DNA of 64,000 bases from Sphagnum compactum. Its lineage: Eukaryota; Bryophyta; Sphagnopsida; Sphagnales. Positions 27,483 through 41,344 of this stretch are shown here, piece after piece. The stretch lies in assembly GCA_965153455.1 (NCBI GenBank), contig OZ234495.1, forward strand, positions 16,736,875 to 16,800,874. Reading direction: 5' to 3'. A program made the translations under genes and the position numbers. How positions within the stretch are numbered: position 1 is the first letter of the stretch; every line of letters starts with the position of its first letter. The notes under the pieces are model-generated. The model did no database searches and had not been told where the DNA came from. It was given only the letters and a program-made list of their open reading frames with translations.

Positions 27483-29334
27483 CATAGACTACAGTGCAGA
27501 GACTCCAGAGTTCCCAGAGTTCTCTTTATGACACACACAGCATCTGATAAAGATAAAAAGGTCAGTTAAAAGATGATGATCATGAGATGTCATGACCCAC
27601 CTTGGGTGAACCAGCACCTACACTGGTTAGTACCATGGTTTTTAAAAAAAACCCTAAACCCTAAATTTTCCTAGGTCCAACTTTGTGTGAATTGCAGAGA
27701 TCACAAAACACAAAACAGTCAATGGGGTTGGTTTTTTTTTTTTAAGGGTTTTTAGGTTCAATTAGGGTTTAGGGATTATGTTGTTTTTGAGTTCACCTAA
27801 AACCCAAACACAAGTTGCTTTTGTGCAATCTTTTATGGACTTTTGAACATACCATCCTGGTCCTAGTATTGGATACTATGAAAAACAAATTCATACTACT
27901 AGCCTTGCTCCGGATATTGGGTCTTTTTTAAAAACTTTGAAACCAGCTGCCTGGTCTTGGCATTGGGTCCATGACTAAATTATTTTTTTAGCTGGTATGA
28001 GGCATGTATAGTGTATATATACATCAAAGATTGAAACCCGTACAAAGTAATGAAACATAACAACAAACTCCTTAACATGATGTGATCTTTGAGTATTGCA
28101 AATAAACAAATTTATGAGCAGCCTAAAAATTCTCCCCAAATTTGTGCACGTTGCATTCATGCCAAAACAAAGTATCATACTCATAAGTTGTTTGGAAGTT
28201 GAATACGTTTGAACGCCAACCAAATCTGAAAGTAAGATATGTAAAAAGAAAAAAATTAAATCTAAAAGTAAATTTGAAATAATATAAATCAGATCTGAAA
28301 GTGCCAAATGTATTTGATGAAATAAGAACAAATTACATATACAAGGTTTACAATGAGAAATTCAAGAAATTTCCTATAATATCATTAGGTACAACAATTT
28401 ATAGTCCCATAAACAAGAGGGAGATGAAAGATAGTTGGTTTGTAGTGTGCTCACATTGAGATTTGCACCTACAACCTACACATTAACATACCTTAATTTA
28501 GTGTGAAAGGAAATTTCAACTTTCTACACCTTCATTTCTCATACACTATAAACACATGCATTTCTAACATACCTTGACCTAACATATTTTTTTGATTTCT
28601 TGGTCTATGTATAGGGAAGAAAGAGCATACCTCCTATAAAGCTTAAGGCACACCCCTTACTTGATGGAGGTTGAGGCTACTATGATGCGAAATGTGTTTG
28701 GTAAGGGATGAAATTGCATGTTAGACTGACCAAAAATGGATAAGAAAAATGTAGCCTCAACTCTAAAAAATTACAAAACACAAAGCACCAAGGGTTAGGG
28801 CCCTTGTGATAAGTGGGAGAGGCAAATGGACAAATTGAATTGTTGGAGGAATCAATGGATGTAGTGGATAGAGGGACAAGTTTTTTGAAAAAAATAAACA
28901 TGTTATGGAATATACCTTTAACCTCCCTTTCATATCATTTGAATAGTGAGACAAGATCTAAAAAATTTGGGCCAACAAGTGTGTGAACATCGGGGTCACA
29001 CATCGGGGAAGGATATAGCAATAGTTGCTTAGAATAATGTAGAAATGAGGATTGTTAATTACCTTAGACTAGGTTCTCAAGTTGAAGGTGGTACAACTCA
29101 CACAAATCAAATCTACAATATATTGAAAATGGTGTACCAAAAAACAATTAATCATATTATTGCAAGCAAAACACCTTGAATTGAATGTTCGACAAGAAAA
29201 TCAAGGACTTGAAGTATGTAAAACATAATGTTTCCCTAACAATTCCAACAACTCATTCTACTAGAACTTGTAAACATTGTACACTTAACATAATTTCAAT
29301 TTGTAATTGGCATTTAAAATTCAAACAAGGCAAC

Positions 29335-29990
29335 GATATGGTGCTTGTGTTATGGCCAAACAAAGTTCAAATAAAGTTTATAACACCATCCTCAAGTCTT
29401 AGGAATGGTTAAATTTGAACTATGTGATAAATGTAACAACTAGGTTTTTACCAAGGTTTATATTTTCAAAGGTGAAAAATTACATGATGACTATATCAAA
29501 TTCTACAAATCATGGACATGTATGGCCATGAAAAAGAAGGCTTGGACAAACTCTTTTCTTTCCTAAAAATTCATGTATTTTTTTAAGAGGTATGTTTTAG
29601 ATGAAATTTCTCTAACTAGTTGTCATCTATTGATTCATGATGGGCATGATTCAATGTTACCTTCACAGTAATAAAACATGCACAATAATTTGGATTCTAT
29701 ATGATCATGTTCACCTCACACACATCAAAAATGCTCTCTGACCCTTAGATGTTTCTTGCTTCAAGCTTTTCAAAACAATATTTATAAAAAAAAAAGATGG
29801 GACTATGGTTAGAAACAATTATAATGAACTAAGCAATGTTACATTAGTTGGATGGGTAGATAAAGCCTTAGATCATTCATTTACCAAACACAACATCAAG
29901 TTAGGGTTTAGGGTTACAAGAAAATGTGGCCAAAACATCCTAATGCCATGGATGGCCAAATTCAACCCTCAAAAATTTAAACAATAGAAA
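29335..29990 (+). pseudogene. Degraded DDE_1 (pogo/Tigger-type) transposase
   Basis: Pieces of a DDE superfamily endonuclease can be read in successive frames: FIFSKVKNYMMT-like and KGEKLHDDYIKF near 29464-29500, SSIDS/LLIHDGHDS near 29625-29655, an SHTS-like piece near 29718-29735, and GWVDKALDHSFTKHNIKLGFRVT at 29838-29910, followed out of frame by the family's C-terminal proline-rich tail. The order matches plant pogo/jerky-like DDE_1 transposases. Frameshifts and stops are frequent, so the gene is dead. Sequence upstream (about 28950-29334) may hold an eroded N-terminus. Family recognition is from memory of the motif order. Confidence 0.75.
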
Positions 29991-32237
29991 ATAATACAAT
30001 GAAGATGAATACAATTACATATGAAGGAGCTAATAATAGCCTGCATTGGGGGGGAAAATATATTGCTACAAGGTTACTAAATATCATTTGATCATGCAAT
30101 TATTTGTGGAGATGACCTTGATGATGAATTTAAACCTAAATACTAATATTATGTAGACATGCCAATTAGGAGCCCTATGTGAAAAAAGATGAAATTCAAG
30201 AAATCAATAAACATGTATTTAATTTAGATGAACTTGGTTCACAACTACGTAAAAAATTCCATACCTTTTCAAATTTGACGGAGGGATCTCCAAGGTTTGC
30301 CAACTTGTTATTCTTGCCCCATTTGCTTGTAAGAAAAATTGAGAGCAAATAACCATTAATGGACTACTAAAATAATTACAAGTTGTGACATTCTATGAAT
30401 ACTTAGGTATCATATGAGAAAATCTCATGAAAGATGAAATGATAATATAAATCAAATAATTTCAGCAAAATGAAAGGGAGGAAAAGTGGGTCAAATGCTT
30501 CATGACTAATTCTTCGATTATGGTTAAGTGAACAACTAAACAACCCATTAACAAACATGCATGCAAAATTCACATCAACTTACTCTATAACTATTGTCAA
30601 GGAAGCAAGTGATTATTTTCACCTTGATTTTTAGGTAGGTTTACAAGCTTGCCCATTAAGGTATGAAGGTGTGAACTTCGTAATCACATCGAAAGCTCAT
30701 CAATAGGCTAGGCAAAAGGCAAGAGCTTGAATGCATGCAACAAAATTGGAACATTTTTCTTATGATTAATTAAGCTTAATGATACCACAAGGTAGGGAAG
30801 GAATGTCACCACAAACATGAACATGAAGAGGCAAAAACCTATAATACCAGAAGGTAGGGGAGAAATGTCACCACAAACAAAAACATAAAAAGGATCACAA
30901 ACAGGGATACAAATAGGAACATGTGAAGAGGAGGAATACCACCATTACTTATAACAAAGACTATCCATTGTGAACACTTGCAATAAAACAAAGAAACACA
31001 AAGTTGAAGCAAAGATGAAAAGGACTCAAATAACACCAGCTATTGAACATTGCGAGCAAAATCACAACCATGGATACTTGAACATGAACAATATCACAAT
31101 CACAAGGAAAGGAACATGCAACAACAAAATAAGAGGATCACACTTTTGTTTTTAGAAAGAACGGGATGAATACAATGATGAACAAAACAAAAGTTATGAA
31201 AGAATAGAACCTTTGCACTAGACCTTTGCAGTGGCATTGATGTATGTCCAAAATTTAGGTTTCATGAAACCCTAATGTCCCTCGCGATTGTAGATTATTA
31301 ATTTATTTTTATTTTCGTTCAAATTGGAACCATTGAAACACATGTGAACTTTAAAACATAAAGAGTTGTTCATTTTCACCTTCATCCATTTTGGTGATGG
31401 GGTCAGTAATGTCCATATATCAAATTTAAATTGTTGATTTATAGTTTACAAAGTGCATTATGGATACATTGCTAGGTGTTTAAAATATATATATATACAT
31501 ATATAAAGGGAAGCACTTGCTAATTCGGGCAGCCCATATCTTCCTCATTTCTTAATGGAATTCAATGTTTAAAAATTTTATTGATGTGGAAACAATTAAA
31601 GCTCTTTTATGGTTTGTAGTATGTACCCATTGGGTTTTGCCCCCCACCTGTACTTGTTGATTAGATTAAAAAAGAAAAAGAAAAGAAAAGAAAAGCAAGC
31701 CCTAAGCATAACACTGCTTTCTGTCTCTGACATTTTAATTTTTAATATTCCCCACTTCTTCCATGTTCTTCCAAGAATAAATCAATAAATAAATAAATAA
31801 AGAAATAGGGCAAAGTTCAATGTGGGTAATTGAGTTTAAATTATTATTATTATTGTTATTGAAAGAAGACAAACTGGTACTTGTACCATTTGGATAGCAG
31901 CAGATAGATTTTATTTTATTTTTAATTTAAATAATAACAATTATTATACTATTTGTCAAACATCTTGTCCTTCAGGTCTTGTTAAGGACAATTTGCTGCT
32001 GCTCAACACTCCACTTACTAATAGTACTTTTTTTCCTTCAGGGAGTTCGATTAGTTTACCCTAAAACCCGCAATGTTGTTGGGTAGTTTCTTTCTCCCAT
32101 GATACCCGCCGGGTATCATGAGAAAATAATAATAATAACAATAATAATAATATAGTGAGTGTGGATATATTATAACAAAAGCTGTTTTTGTAAGCTAAGT
32201 GATTTTATTGGATTTTGAGTGAATTCCTTGATCGTAA
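29991..32237. other. AT-rich intergenic DNA, no supported gene
   Basis: Nothing coding is recognisable. The first part may be the 3' remainder of the DDE element. Two short direct repeats of the form ATACCA(C/G)AAGGTAGGG(G)A occur near 30782 and 30843. ATT and AAT microsatellites occur near 31840 and 32128. Confidence 0.4.
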
Positions 32238-32245
32238 TAAACAAA

Positions 32246-32470
32246 GGAAAATTTGAATTCACACCTTTTTTTGGTTAAATTCACACCCTTTCTTCGCGCG
32301 TCCGATTATATGCAGATTAAAATTTGAGTGTGTCTGCCCCCACCCCCCTGTAAACAGTACTCGCAACGCAATAGGAGATGGAGTTTAGTCTGCATATAAT
32401 CTGCATATAATCGGACGTGCGAAGAAAGGGTGTGAATTTAACCAAAAAAGGTGTGAATTAAAAATTTTCC
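32246..32470. mobile_element. Foldback MITE with 74-bp inverted arms and 8-bp target duplication
   Basis: The left arm (32246-32319) begins GGAAAATTTGAATTCACACC. The right arm (32397-32470) is its near-perfect inverted repeat, ending AAATTTTCC. The arms share internal landmarks such as CACCCTTTCTTCGC and CCGATTATATGCAGATTA. About 77 bp lie between them, without coding capacity. The element is flanked on both sides by TAAACAAA (32238-32245 and 32471-32478), a perfect 8-bp direct repeat. Eight bases fits hAT-type insertion; the long arms are more Mutator-like, so the superfamily is uncertain. Confidence 0.82.
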
Positions 32471-32479
32471 TAAACAAAA

Positions 32480-32635
32480 CCTAATTAAAAATACAGTGAA
32501 TTCGTTGGTTTAGTGATTAGGGACTAATGAACTGCACCCACATTTTGTAGTAGTGTACCTAATTGAAAATATAGTGAATTCGTTGGTTTAGTGAATAGGG
32601 ACTAATGAACTGCACCCACATTTTGTAGTAGTGCG
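32480..32635. repeat. Two-copy 78-bp tandem duplication
   Basis: Units 32480-32557 and 32558-32635 are nearly identical, both running from CCTAATT to CATTTTGTAGTAGTG. They start just 2 bp beyond the right target duplication of the foldback element, so the duplication may be linked to that insertion or to its repair. Confidence 0.85.
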
Positions 32636-33126
32636 TGAGCAATTTCATATAGTGTCTGAGTGAGAAATCCAATTGTTGGTTTCAGTGGACCATGGCATGT
32701 TTCTGCACTTTTGAAAAACCAGAACTAGAAGCAAAGCAGACCTGAGATCCTTCCTCCTACTGAAATTAGCAGCACACCGACTAAACATTGGAATCCAGAA
32801 AATGGAACCAACAGAAGAAGAAGAACTTGGCTACAAAAACAAACTACAAATCTCTTTCTTCTCTCTTTCTTTCTTTCTTTCATTCATTCTTTCTTTCTTT
32901 TATATTAGCCTAAACTAAATGAGTTGAAAGATGATTCCACTTTCCTATGCAAATGGAAGGCAGTTGTATTAAATGTTGCGCTTCTCTAGGCAATTGGGTA
33001 TTACTTTAGCTTTAAAGATCTCGCATGTTATGTTGTACTTCTTATTCAGGTGGCCACTTTTATATTAGGTGCTGTACTACAACAACTCCTGGTATGTACA
33101 CACATTGCACAACCTTCAATCTAGGG

Positions 33127-33160
<34 letters not shown>

Positions 33161-35609
33161 GTACTTGTAATAAGTATGGAGGTGAAAGTGGACCTGGTGT
33201 CTGCAACCAAACCTGATTTTTAGAACTAAAAGAAGTAAGAACCTGAACCTGCCCTTGGATTGGCCTTGAACATGTTATCAGTTTTGTTTGGGTGCAATGT
33301 AGATAGATGGAAACTGAATTTGGTGCAACCTTTCCCAAACTTTGGTCTTCCATCGAATCTCAAAAGCTCTGATCTTTTTGGAGAAATTTTTGTTGAAATC
33401 AAAAGTTTTATGAATCCGTCAAAACTTCCTCTTGTAAGATTTGTACTGTATTTGGAGGAATATGCTTCTAGAATGTAAGAACCCAGTATTGGGCATTATC
33501 TCAATTTGGCCTGACTCAGCTCCACCTCACACAGGCCCTTATTCCGATCGTGTTCATGGCCCTCAAGTGTTACACTAAAACCCTTCCTGAAAACAACAAC
33601 GCTCAAGGTTCTATCCAAAAGAAAAATCAAGACCACAACTGAAGAACAACATTCATGCCAAAATCAAAAACCAGGTAACACTAGTAAGAACTGGGGATTG
33701 GAAGTTCAGCGGTTGAAGACTAAAAAACTGTACCACATGTTTCCATCAAATCACCAAAAAAATAGATAGGATTGAAACTATAGGAGTTCAGCAGTTTGAA
33801 GAAGTAAAAACTAGACCACAAGTTCCATCAAATATAGTGAAAAAAAAAAGGAGAAAAAAAAGTTGAGATTGAAACGGAGGTGATATCAAATTATAACTGT
33901 GAATTTGATGGAACTTTGGTTCTCTTCTGAGACTGGAAGATGACAACAATCATGTGGACTGAGAAGAGTTGCCAGTGAACAGATGGTCTTTAAGCATCCC
34001 TCTCTCAATATCCCCTCCCCCCCCCTCTCTCGTAGCCAGCTGTTCCTTAAGTGTGAACTAGGCAGGTTGGTGCCAGAAGACACTTTTTAGTTGCAAGCCA
34101 AAAAGTTCTCCGCAAAATAAAGTCACACACAATCCAGATGGGAAAGGAATTGCAGACTTAAGACTAGACTTGCAAAGTTGTCTCTTTGACGATCTTGGAA
34201 TGTAAATAATGCAGCACTCTGAGAAATTTGGTAAGTAAATTTGGAAGGCACCTTATATCATCCATCCATGAATGGATCCCTCTTACAATATTGAAGGAAT
34301 CTTGTGCGTACTACTTAAGAATGCGAATGAAAATTCTTGCTTTACTCTTGTAACCATAAGATCCTTCCTACTCTGCAAGGAGCAAGAGAAAGAATCTTCC
34401 CCCTCTTACGCCCATTATGTACACATATATTTAAATTTCATGATAACATCTGTGCTTTGCTTTACAATGGGTAAATTCAATTGGGTGAAAGACATGACTA
34501 TCTTGACTATCACTTCATCCTCGGCTCCTTCTTTTGGGCATTACTTACACTCTCGGTTCCAAGGGCGTAATGCTCACACTTGTGTGCCTCTCTCCCCCAC
34601 CACCCCCCATACAAAACTGCTGATGAGTGAAAGGGAATATTTTCAAATGGATTCAAATAGGGACTAGGTAAGGAAGCATGATGTATGTATATAATGGTGT
34701 ATGGATTTTCTTTCTCTCCCCTTAGCTCAAGAAAATTCCCCCTACCTTTGTAAGTTAGGTGACCTATATAATGCACTTTGTTAGTGGAACTACAAGTACT
34801 TTACTTGCTTTCAGGTGTCAAGTTGTAAGTCTCAACTAGAAGTCCTAGGGTTCTGTGTTTGGAAGGTAGTACTGTAGTAGTTAGTACACAGGCCACTCCT
34901 AATTACCAACCACACTGAGCTGCTGAACCAAGGAAGTTACAACACTTACTCATTTGTACAGAAAGTATCCCTGGGAAGGGAAGCAGTGTGTGTGTGTGTG
35001 TTTTTTTTGGGTGGGAAGAATATGACATTTGGCTACTGTATGAAGCCTTCTGTTGCTAGGCTGGTCACTGGTTGGAATGAGTTGTAGTCCAACAGGCTAA
35101 AAAAAAAGGAAATTGAAGGGATTTTTTGGCAACAAATTAGAGGGGAATGGAGTTTCATTAGGTGATTTAGTTTAGGGTGTCAGATAGATGGCTGCAGCTA
35201 TCAAATTGTTGTAAGAGTTTTGGCTACTGACAATTTTCACAAGGGAAATCTAGGCTACCTTTCGTTAAACTATGGAGACTCTAATCACTTGTGAAGGGAT
35301 TGAACCTTTTAAACTACTCACTGTAGCACAAGTGTCCTGTCTACAAAAAAAATGAATAAATTAGTTCAATACAAAATCACCTTCAAGTAACAATTACAAT
35401 AGAAGGGCAACACCACCCTCAAGTCACAAATTTCAATAGAAGAGCAACAGAGAAAGGTGAATAAGGAGTGGTATCCATTTGGGATCACCAAACTTCACTT
35501 ACATAAAAAACCAAAAAACCAACCAATTAAAAATTTGATGGATTAAGATTGACCAGGACTTCAAAATCAAAAGCTTTAAATCTAAGCTCCCACACCATAT
35601 CAAGGACGT
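32636..35609. other. Intergenic DNA, no supported gene
   Basis: Base composition is more balanced than in the AT-rich desert, but I find no domain, splice-joined exons or RNA gene. A (GT)n tract lies at about 33130-33158. Open frames at 33025-33478 and 34272-34776 overlap on both strands and have no family resemblance. Confidence 0.35.
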
Positions 35610-37660
35610 TCACCATTCCTCATATGCAGAGGCATATGGAAAATTATGAAGAGTATAAAACTTATGGGAAAACATTCTAACCACTAAACCCAGGTTGGTA
35701 GTGAGTTTGTTGCATAATTTGGATTTGCAAAATGCTAAAGAGTTGAAGCACCGCTCGTTCTCTACATTATCAAGCACTTGTACCATGGCAATCTCAGCCA
35801 ACTTGAAGTACTTAGGAAATGCACAAGCACATATTTTGGATGTTGAAAAACTGCACCAAAGCCATCTATTCACATCGAACGGCTTAGCCATGGCTACACA
35901 AGCATTTGATTTCATGGCTAGCTTGAACATGGATTGTTGAATGTCAAGGGATGATGTTAATAGAACTTTAGGCACCCAAGTATCAACTAGTTTCTTGGGG
36001 TGGCAAAAAGCTGCTTTGATCACATCCAAATGTTTCTTGAAACTTTTTTCTACATCGGACACAATCAATATTGTGGTTATATCACACCTAGACTATCCAT
36101 GATTCCACGAGTAGGGAATCTCCCTTGCAATTCTGCAACAAAGAAATGAACAACCCCTACAAACCCAAGTTGCCACATTCAATTCAATGCAACAAAACAA
36201 ACTCCAAAATTCAAATTATTTAATGGACAAAGTTGGAATAAACAAAATGATAAGGGGGATATTTTACCGTTGCATTCTACCTCCACTTGTGTGAATGACT
36301 ATAAAATAAACCTCCCGTGTGATATAAGAAATTTCACTAGTCTGCATATTCAAATGAATAGCCCAAATGTGTTGTTGATTCACATCAAATGCCAAATACT
36401 CCATGCATGTGTTCAAATCTATCATCCACCACATGATTATGGAATCATGTTTAACATTCAACAAAACTTTATAACCCTCAAAAACATCAAATTTGAACCT
36501 CATGTTCAAGTTTGTGTACAACTCATAAATCTCCCCTTGACACACTTTCATTGTTGCCGCAAAGTCACAAATGAAAACGTCTTGCAACTAACTAAACTTA
36601 ATCAAATTATGGACTAATTGCAGCAACGAAAAAATGGCATCAAGCCCCAATAAAATTTGCACATCACAAAGAAGGTCAAAGTTTGTTTTTGCCTTGTGAT
36701 TAATAGGAACATCAACGGTCATTTTTATCAGTATAGTTCTATACTCTGCCCTAACACGTCGAACAAGCAACAATATAAAAATCCAACAGGTTTTTACATT
36801 CTTCAAAATTTTAGCCCCTTTGGTTTCCATAAGCTTTGTTCCATAAGCTTTGCAAGCTTTGTGAATTCCAAATGCCTCTTAGGGCTCTTTCAAAAAAATA
36901 ATTGTACAAGGTTTGAAGCAAACCCTCAAGTCTACTAACCATCTACAAATGTGACAAAATTTGAAACATATTATTGGTTCTATGGGCCATACAATGAACC
37001 CCTATGGAATGTGGAGCCCAAAAATTAGAAATTTGTCAAGTAACACTTGACCTAGTCCATTGAAAAGTAGAAACCCCACTAGCTCCAAATGTCATGAGCC
37101 TAATACTAATCATTTTTTTTGTGAGACCCCTTTGATGCATCAAAGCTTGCATAAGGATTTGAATAAAATTATAAACACCTGATCTAGTCACCACACGCTC
37201 AAGGGACAAGAGAATTGGTATTGTCAACCAATTCTAAACCACATAAACATGAACTAATAACCAGCTTTAATTATTAATTGTACTTACCTCATCACAAGTA
37301 AGTGACAAGTACTAGGTTGTTCCAACAATAGATTTTGTGACCTCCAAGGTAATGCCATGTTATGTTGAACCATAGCCCAACTAGAACTATTTATCCAATG
37401 CATTTTGGGATTTTCCTCAAAATTCAAGAAATCAAATAAGTCTTTGTGAGCCTCATACTCAAGCATTGGCCTGCCATGTTTCAAAGTGTGAAACAATGTA
37501 ACAGATTGGATTAGTCTCCTGCACTTCTCACCAACCAACCCATTAGAAACTTGTTGCAAAATAAATTCTCTCCCTTTAGAAGCATATGCAGCCTGATTTC
37601 TACTATGCTTATAATCATTGTTGGTATACCATTCCCCTTTCTTCACCCTTCTCATAGGTT
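35610..37660 (-). pseudogene. Degraded hAT-family transposase
   Basis: Read on the minus strand from high to low coordinates, the pieces follow hAT order. An N-terminal block contains LFHTLKHGRPMLEYE (about 37446-37500). A GVHCMAHRTN-type motif lies near 36975-37000. A central block starts KGAKILKNVKT (about 36800-36825). The C-terminal dimerisation domain has AFPKYFKLAEIAMVQVLDN and NERCFNSLAFCKSKL (about 35700-35815), then LVVRMFSHKFYTLHNFPYA down to a stop at 35610. The pieces lie in different frames separated by stops, so it is a non-functional relic of an autonomous element. I could not see terminal inverted repeats. Confidence 0.85.
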
Positions 37661-38336
37661 TCTCAGTTTTCCTTTGACTAGCATGTTTTTGTCATGAATC
37701 CCATTTTGGAGCTTGAAGTTTGTCTTCATGCTCAATCTGTAAACTTCACAATGTGCATAAAACCATCAATTTGGCTACCCAAAAAACTTGAAACTTTCTT
37801 TTGATTCATAAGCCCAAGTTTTATTGATTTTTGGTGTTGACAAATTATGATCCAAAACTTCCACCACCTCTTTTGTTGAATCAACACTAGGAGATTCTAT
37901 AAGAGATTCATTCAAAGGACTCAAACAAATTATATGTACTCCAATGGCAATGGCAAGTTGCTTACGTTTCAAAATAGCAAGCTGATGCATAGACTAAGCC
38001 CCACCTTTGCTACTAGAAACCATATCAGATGCAAGTGCCATTGCTAAGGTTTCGTGAATTATAGAAGTATTTGAACTTAAAATTCGGGGGCTTAAGTGGA
38101 AGCATTGAATTTGACTACACAAACCACAACCTGTCAAAACCCACTAGCACCCACCACCAATTTGAATGCACAAAACCAATGGAAAAAGATCCAAATGCAC
38201 CTTGCAAGTTACCACTAACACCCACCACCATTGGTAAAGAAAGAAAAACCTCAAGAACCCACAAAATCAGAAAACTTCAACAAAATGTGAATCCAAAAAC
38301 TCACAAAAACCAATGTGAAGAAAAAATCGACAAACC

Positions 38337-38570
38337 TAGACACTCTTGAAAATGTGTAAACTCACAAATTGAGCACACGAAGCCAAAAATTGAGAAACCC
38401 AGACAATTTGCAAAGTGCGCGAACCCACGAAACTAAACAACATGAAGCCAAAATCAATGAACCTATACAAGAATGCACAAACCACAAAATTGAACAACGC
38501 AAAGCCAAATACCGATGAATGTAGACAATTTGGACTCTTTAAAATGCATGAACCCACGTAATTGAACAAT
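38337..38570. repeat. Degenerate ~55-65-bp tandem repeat upstream of the hAT relic
   Basis: Four diverged copies start at about 38337, 38401, 38467 and 38523. Each contains AGACAATTTG-like, GAACCCACGAA-like, TTGAACAA and GAAGCCAAAA segments. The array lies on the N-terminal side of the hAT relic, where subterminal repeats of such elements are often found, but a link is only inferred. Confidence 0.55.
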
Positions 38571-41344
38571 ATAAAAGTTTAGAACTTAAAAAGGTTGTTC
38601 ACATACCTATAACGTAAACAAGTCTTGGAACAACTTCATAAACCCAAAATCCGAGTGCACTTGTACTTGACTAATAATGATTGAAATAATACAACAAATG
38701 CCAAATCCCAATTCCCAAAATTTCAACATTCATGCGCATTGTGTAGGCCAACGCTTAACAATTATAACTTGTTGTTCAATGATGAAGTTTCTTCAACAAG
38801 CAAAACAAATCAATGAGCCATTGAGCTTTAGCTTGCAAGCATTAAGGTTTTCAAGTTTCAACATCAAGAATCAAAATTTGTAAATCTTGTGAACCCTAAG
38901 AAAATAAAACGGCTCGAACTTGTAACACCCGTGATTCAACTAGCTACAAGACCTCGATAAACTATAGTTGAATTTCTTGAGTGTTTAAACCCTAAACCAT
39001 TTTGGTAAGTTTTTGCAGTAACAGAGTTTGTGCCTTGGGGTGACATAATGGCAATGGACTTCAAGAAAAGAAAAGGAGGGATGGCAAAATGTCTTGAGCG
39101 GGAAAGGAAGGATTTGGAAAATGGCCCAAATTTGTTGGGTAAAAGGTATCGATTATCCAATGGCTAACATCATAAAGTAAGCAACTTAAGGTTTGACTTG
39201 GGTGTGTTCTGGCGAATTCTAACGATGATATGTCACTAGAAAGGCAACTAGAATACAAAGTCATTATTTTTTAGGCAACCTTTTAAGGCTTGGTAATGTT
39301 TTTAGGAGAAAAAACTTGGATTTCACCACATAAATCCAAGCCTATAAATTGTTGGTCTAGAGTTTTTAGAAATTTGGTGATTTTCGCCAAAAATAGAAAA
39401 ACATTATTAGGAATGCCCCTTTGGAAAGACAAATTTATTTCTTTGTCCAAATACATACATGCCCGCAAAAGAAATTTTAAAAAATAAAAATTAGGCAATT
39501 ATCAAAAATAGAAACAATCTCGCCAGTTATCAGGGCAATTCTTAACCATGGTTCTAAAAGCATATTAAAGAATTGGTTTTTTTTATAACCATGGTTCTCA
39601 AAATTAGAGCAAAAAAGATGATTTACCTTTCTAATTGTCAGTTCTTTATTCAAGTTTTTAAATAACAAAAATCGACAATTCTTTCATTATGATTTTTAGC
39701 AATTGGAATCAATAGTCTTTTGATTTTGATTTTTCAAAACTATAAACTCTTAACCAAAGAATATATACCCGTATATACCTACTGAACATTTGGATCAAAC
39801 ACTTAAGGGTAATATGTAGGTAGATACATGTGAATGGTTAATATCAGAGTTGTTTGGTTAACCAGTTTTAGACTTAACCTATGGATGTCAACATAACATT
39901 AAAAAAGAGAAAAATTGACATGTATTAAAAAATTTCAACAAATCAGTTGTGAAGATAGTTATAAATTTAACTTTTTTTTTTTGGTCTTTGGTGGTTATGA
40001 ATGAGTCAGATTTCAAATCTAGAGAGATTAAAATATGTATAATATATATCTGTCCCCAAATTTCAAATTATGGTTGTACATAAAAGAATTTTGCAATTAC
40101 ACATTAGCCTACAAATTAAAAAAACATGAACATTGACAAAATGAAACAACCTGTGAAAGAATTCAACATTAATTTTTGAAATAACTTTGTCCACTATAAT
40201 GCAAGCTACTTGCAAAAGAAAACATCCACAAAAACACAAAACCACACAACTAAAAGCTTAAAAAGAAATCAAAAGCTTATTATGGCTTGATTACCAACAT
40301 GTGCAGGTGAGCTTTACATATAACAATAGACCTTACAAAATCATTGAGACATAAAAAAATCAAATACAATGTTGCACAAAAAGTCAAAATAAGTTAGAAA
40401 GGAAAAAAAACAAAAAAATTGAGAACTTGGGCTAAGGTGATTTACTTAATCACCATCACTATCAACTTGTAGTTGTTCAAAAAACTCAACTTTTTCAATC
40501 AAATCATATATATTTTCAACTAAAGCATATTCAATTTTCATATAATCATTTAGATTTGTAATTGGCATGTAATTCAAACATGGATCATCAAACCATGTTT
40601 TTACCATTGTGATTATCTAGTTTAGAGTTTTCACTTGTAAATAGTAGCATCGCAAAGTTATTAACACACCAACATAGTTACAAACATGATTTCTCTTAGT
40701 TTAGACACATGGAATTCCAAGAATTTGCTTGGCCAAGAAATCAACATTTGAAAATTAAGTTTTATGAAACATTGCCAAACAAGGGGATGTACACATGTAG
40801 ATGGGAGTATAGATAACCTCGTAAACAAAGAAACCTCTTTAAAAATGAAAACATGTTAAAACTTTTCAATATATGTACCAACACTAGACATATTATTATT
40901 TCTTTTTCAACCTAAGTAGAAGGTCCATCAACATGTGTTACACATGCTTGAATAATAGGATTTAATTAATCAAAGTTGCAAGTCATAAGAAGGGGAATCA
41001 TTCACTAGTACAAAATATGGTTTATACTATATAATCTAATGAAAAAAAAAACCATTTGGACTTCATCTTGTCATTTTGGACAAGTTGATTTCAACATGTC
41101 CATTGTGATTGAGGTGGTCTTTTTGACTAACATAGTAATTGACCATTTTATTTGTCATTTTGACTAGCAAATAACAAATCATTTGCCTAGTCAATTTTTG
41201 TTTTTCAATTTATTATTATTATTTAAAAAATATATATGTGGTTAGTAGTTAGGTAATAAATATGTTTAAGTGTGTTGTAAAAAGGTAAGCAACTAAGTGG
41301 GTAATAACCTAATATACCTAAACATCTACATATGTTATAAGTAT
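38571..41344. other. AT-rich intergenic DNA, no supported gene
   Basis: No recognisable coding region, RNA gene or repeat array. The short open frames on both strands (for example 38936-39498) overlap one another and have no domains. Confidence 0.4.
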
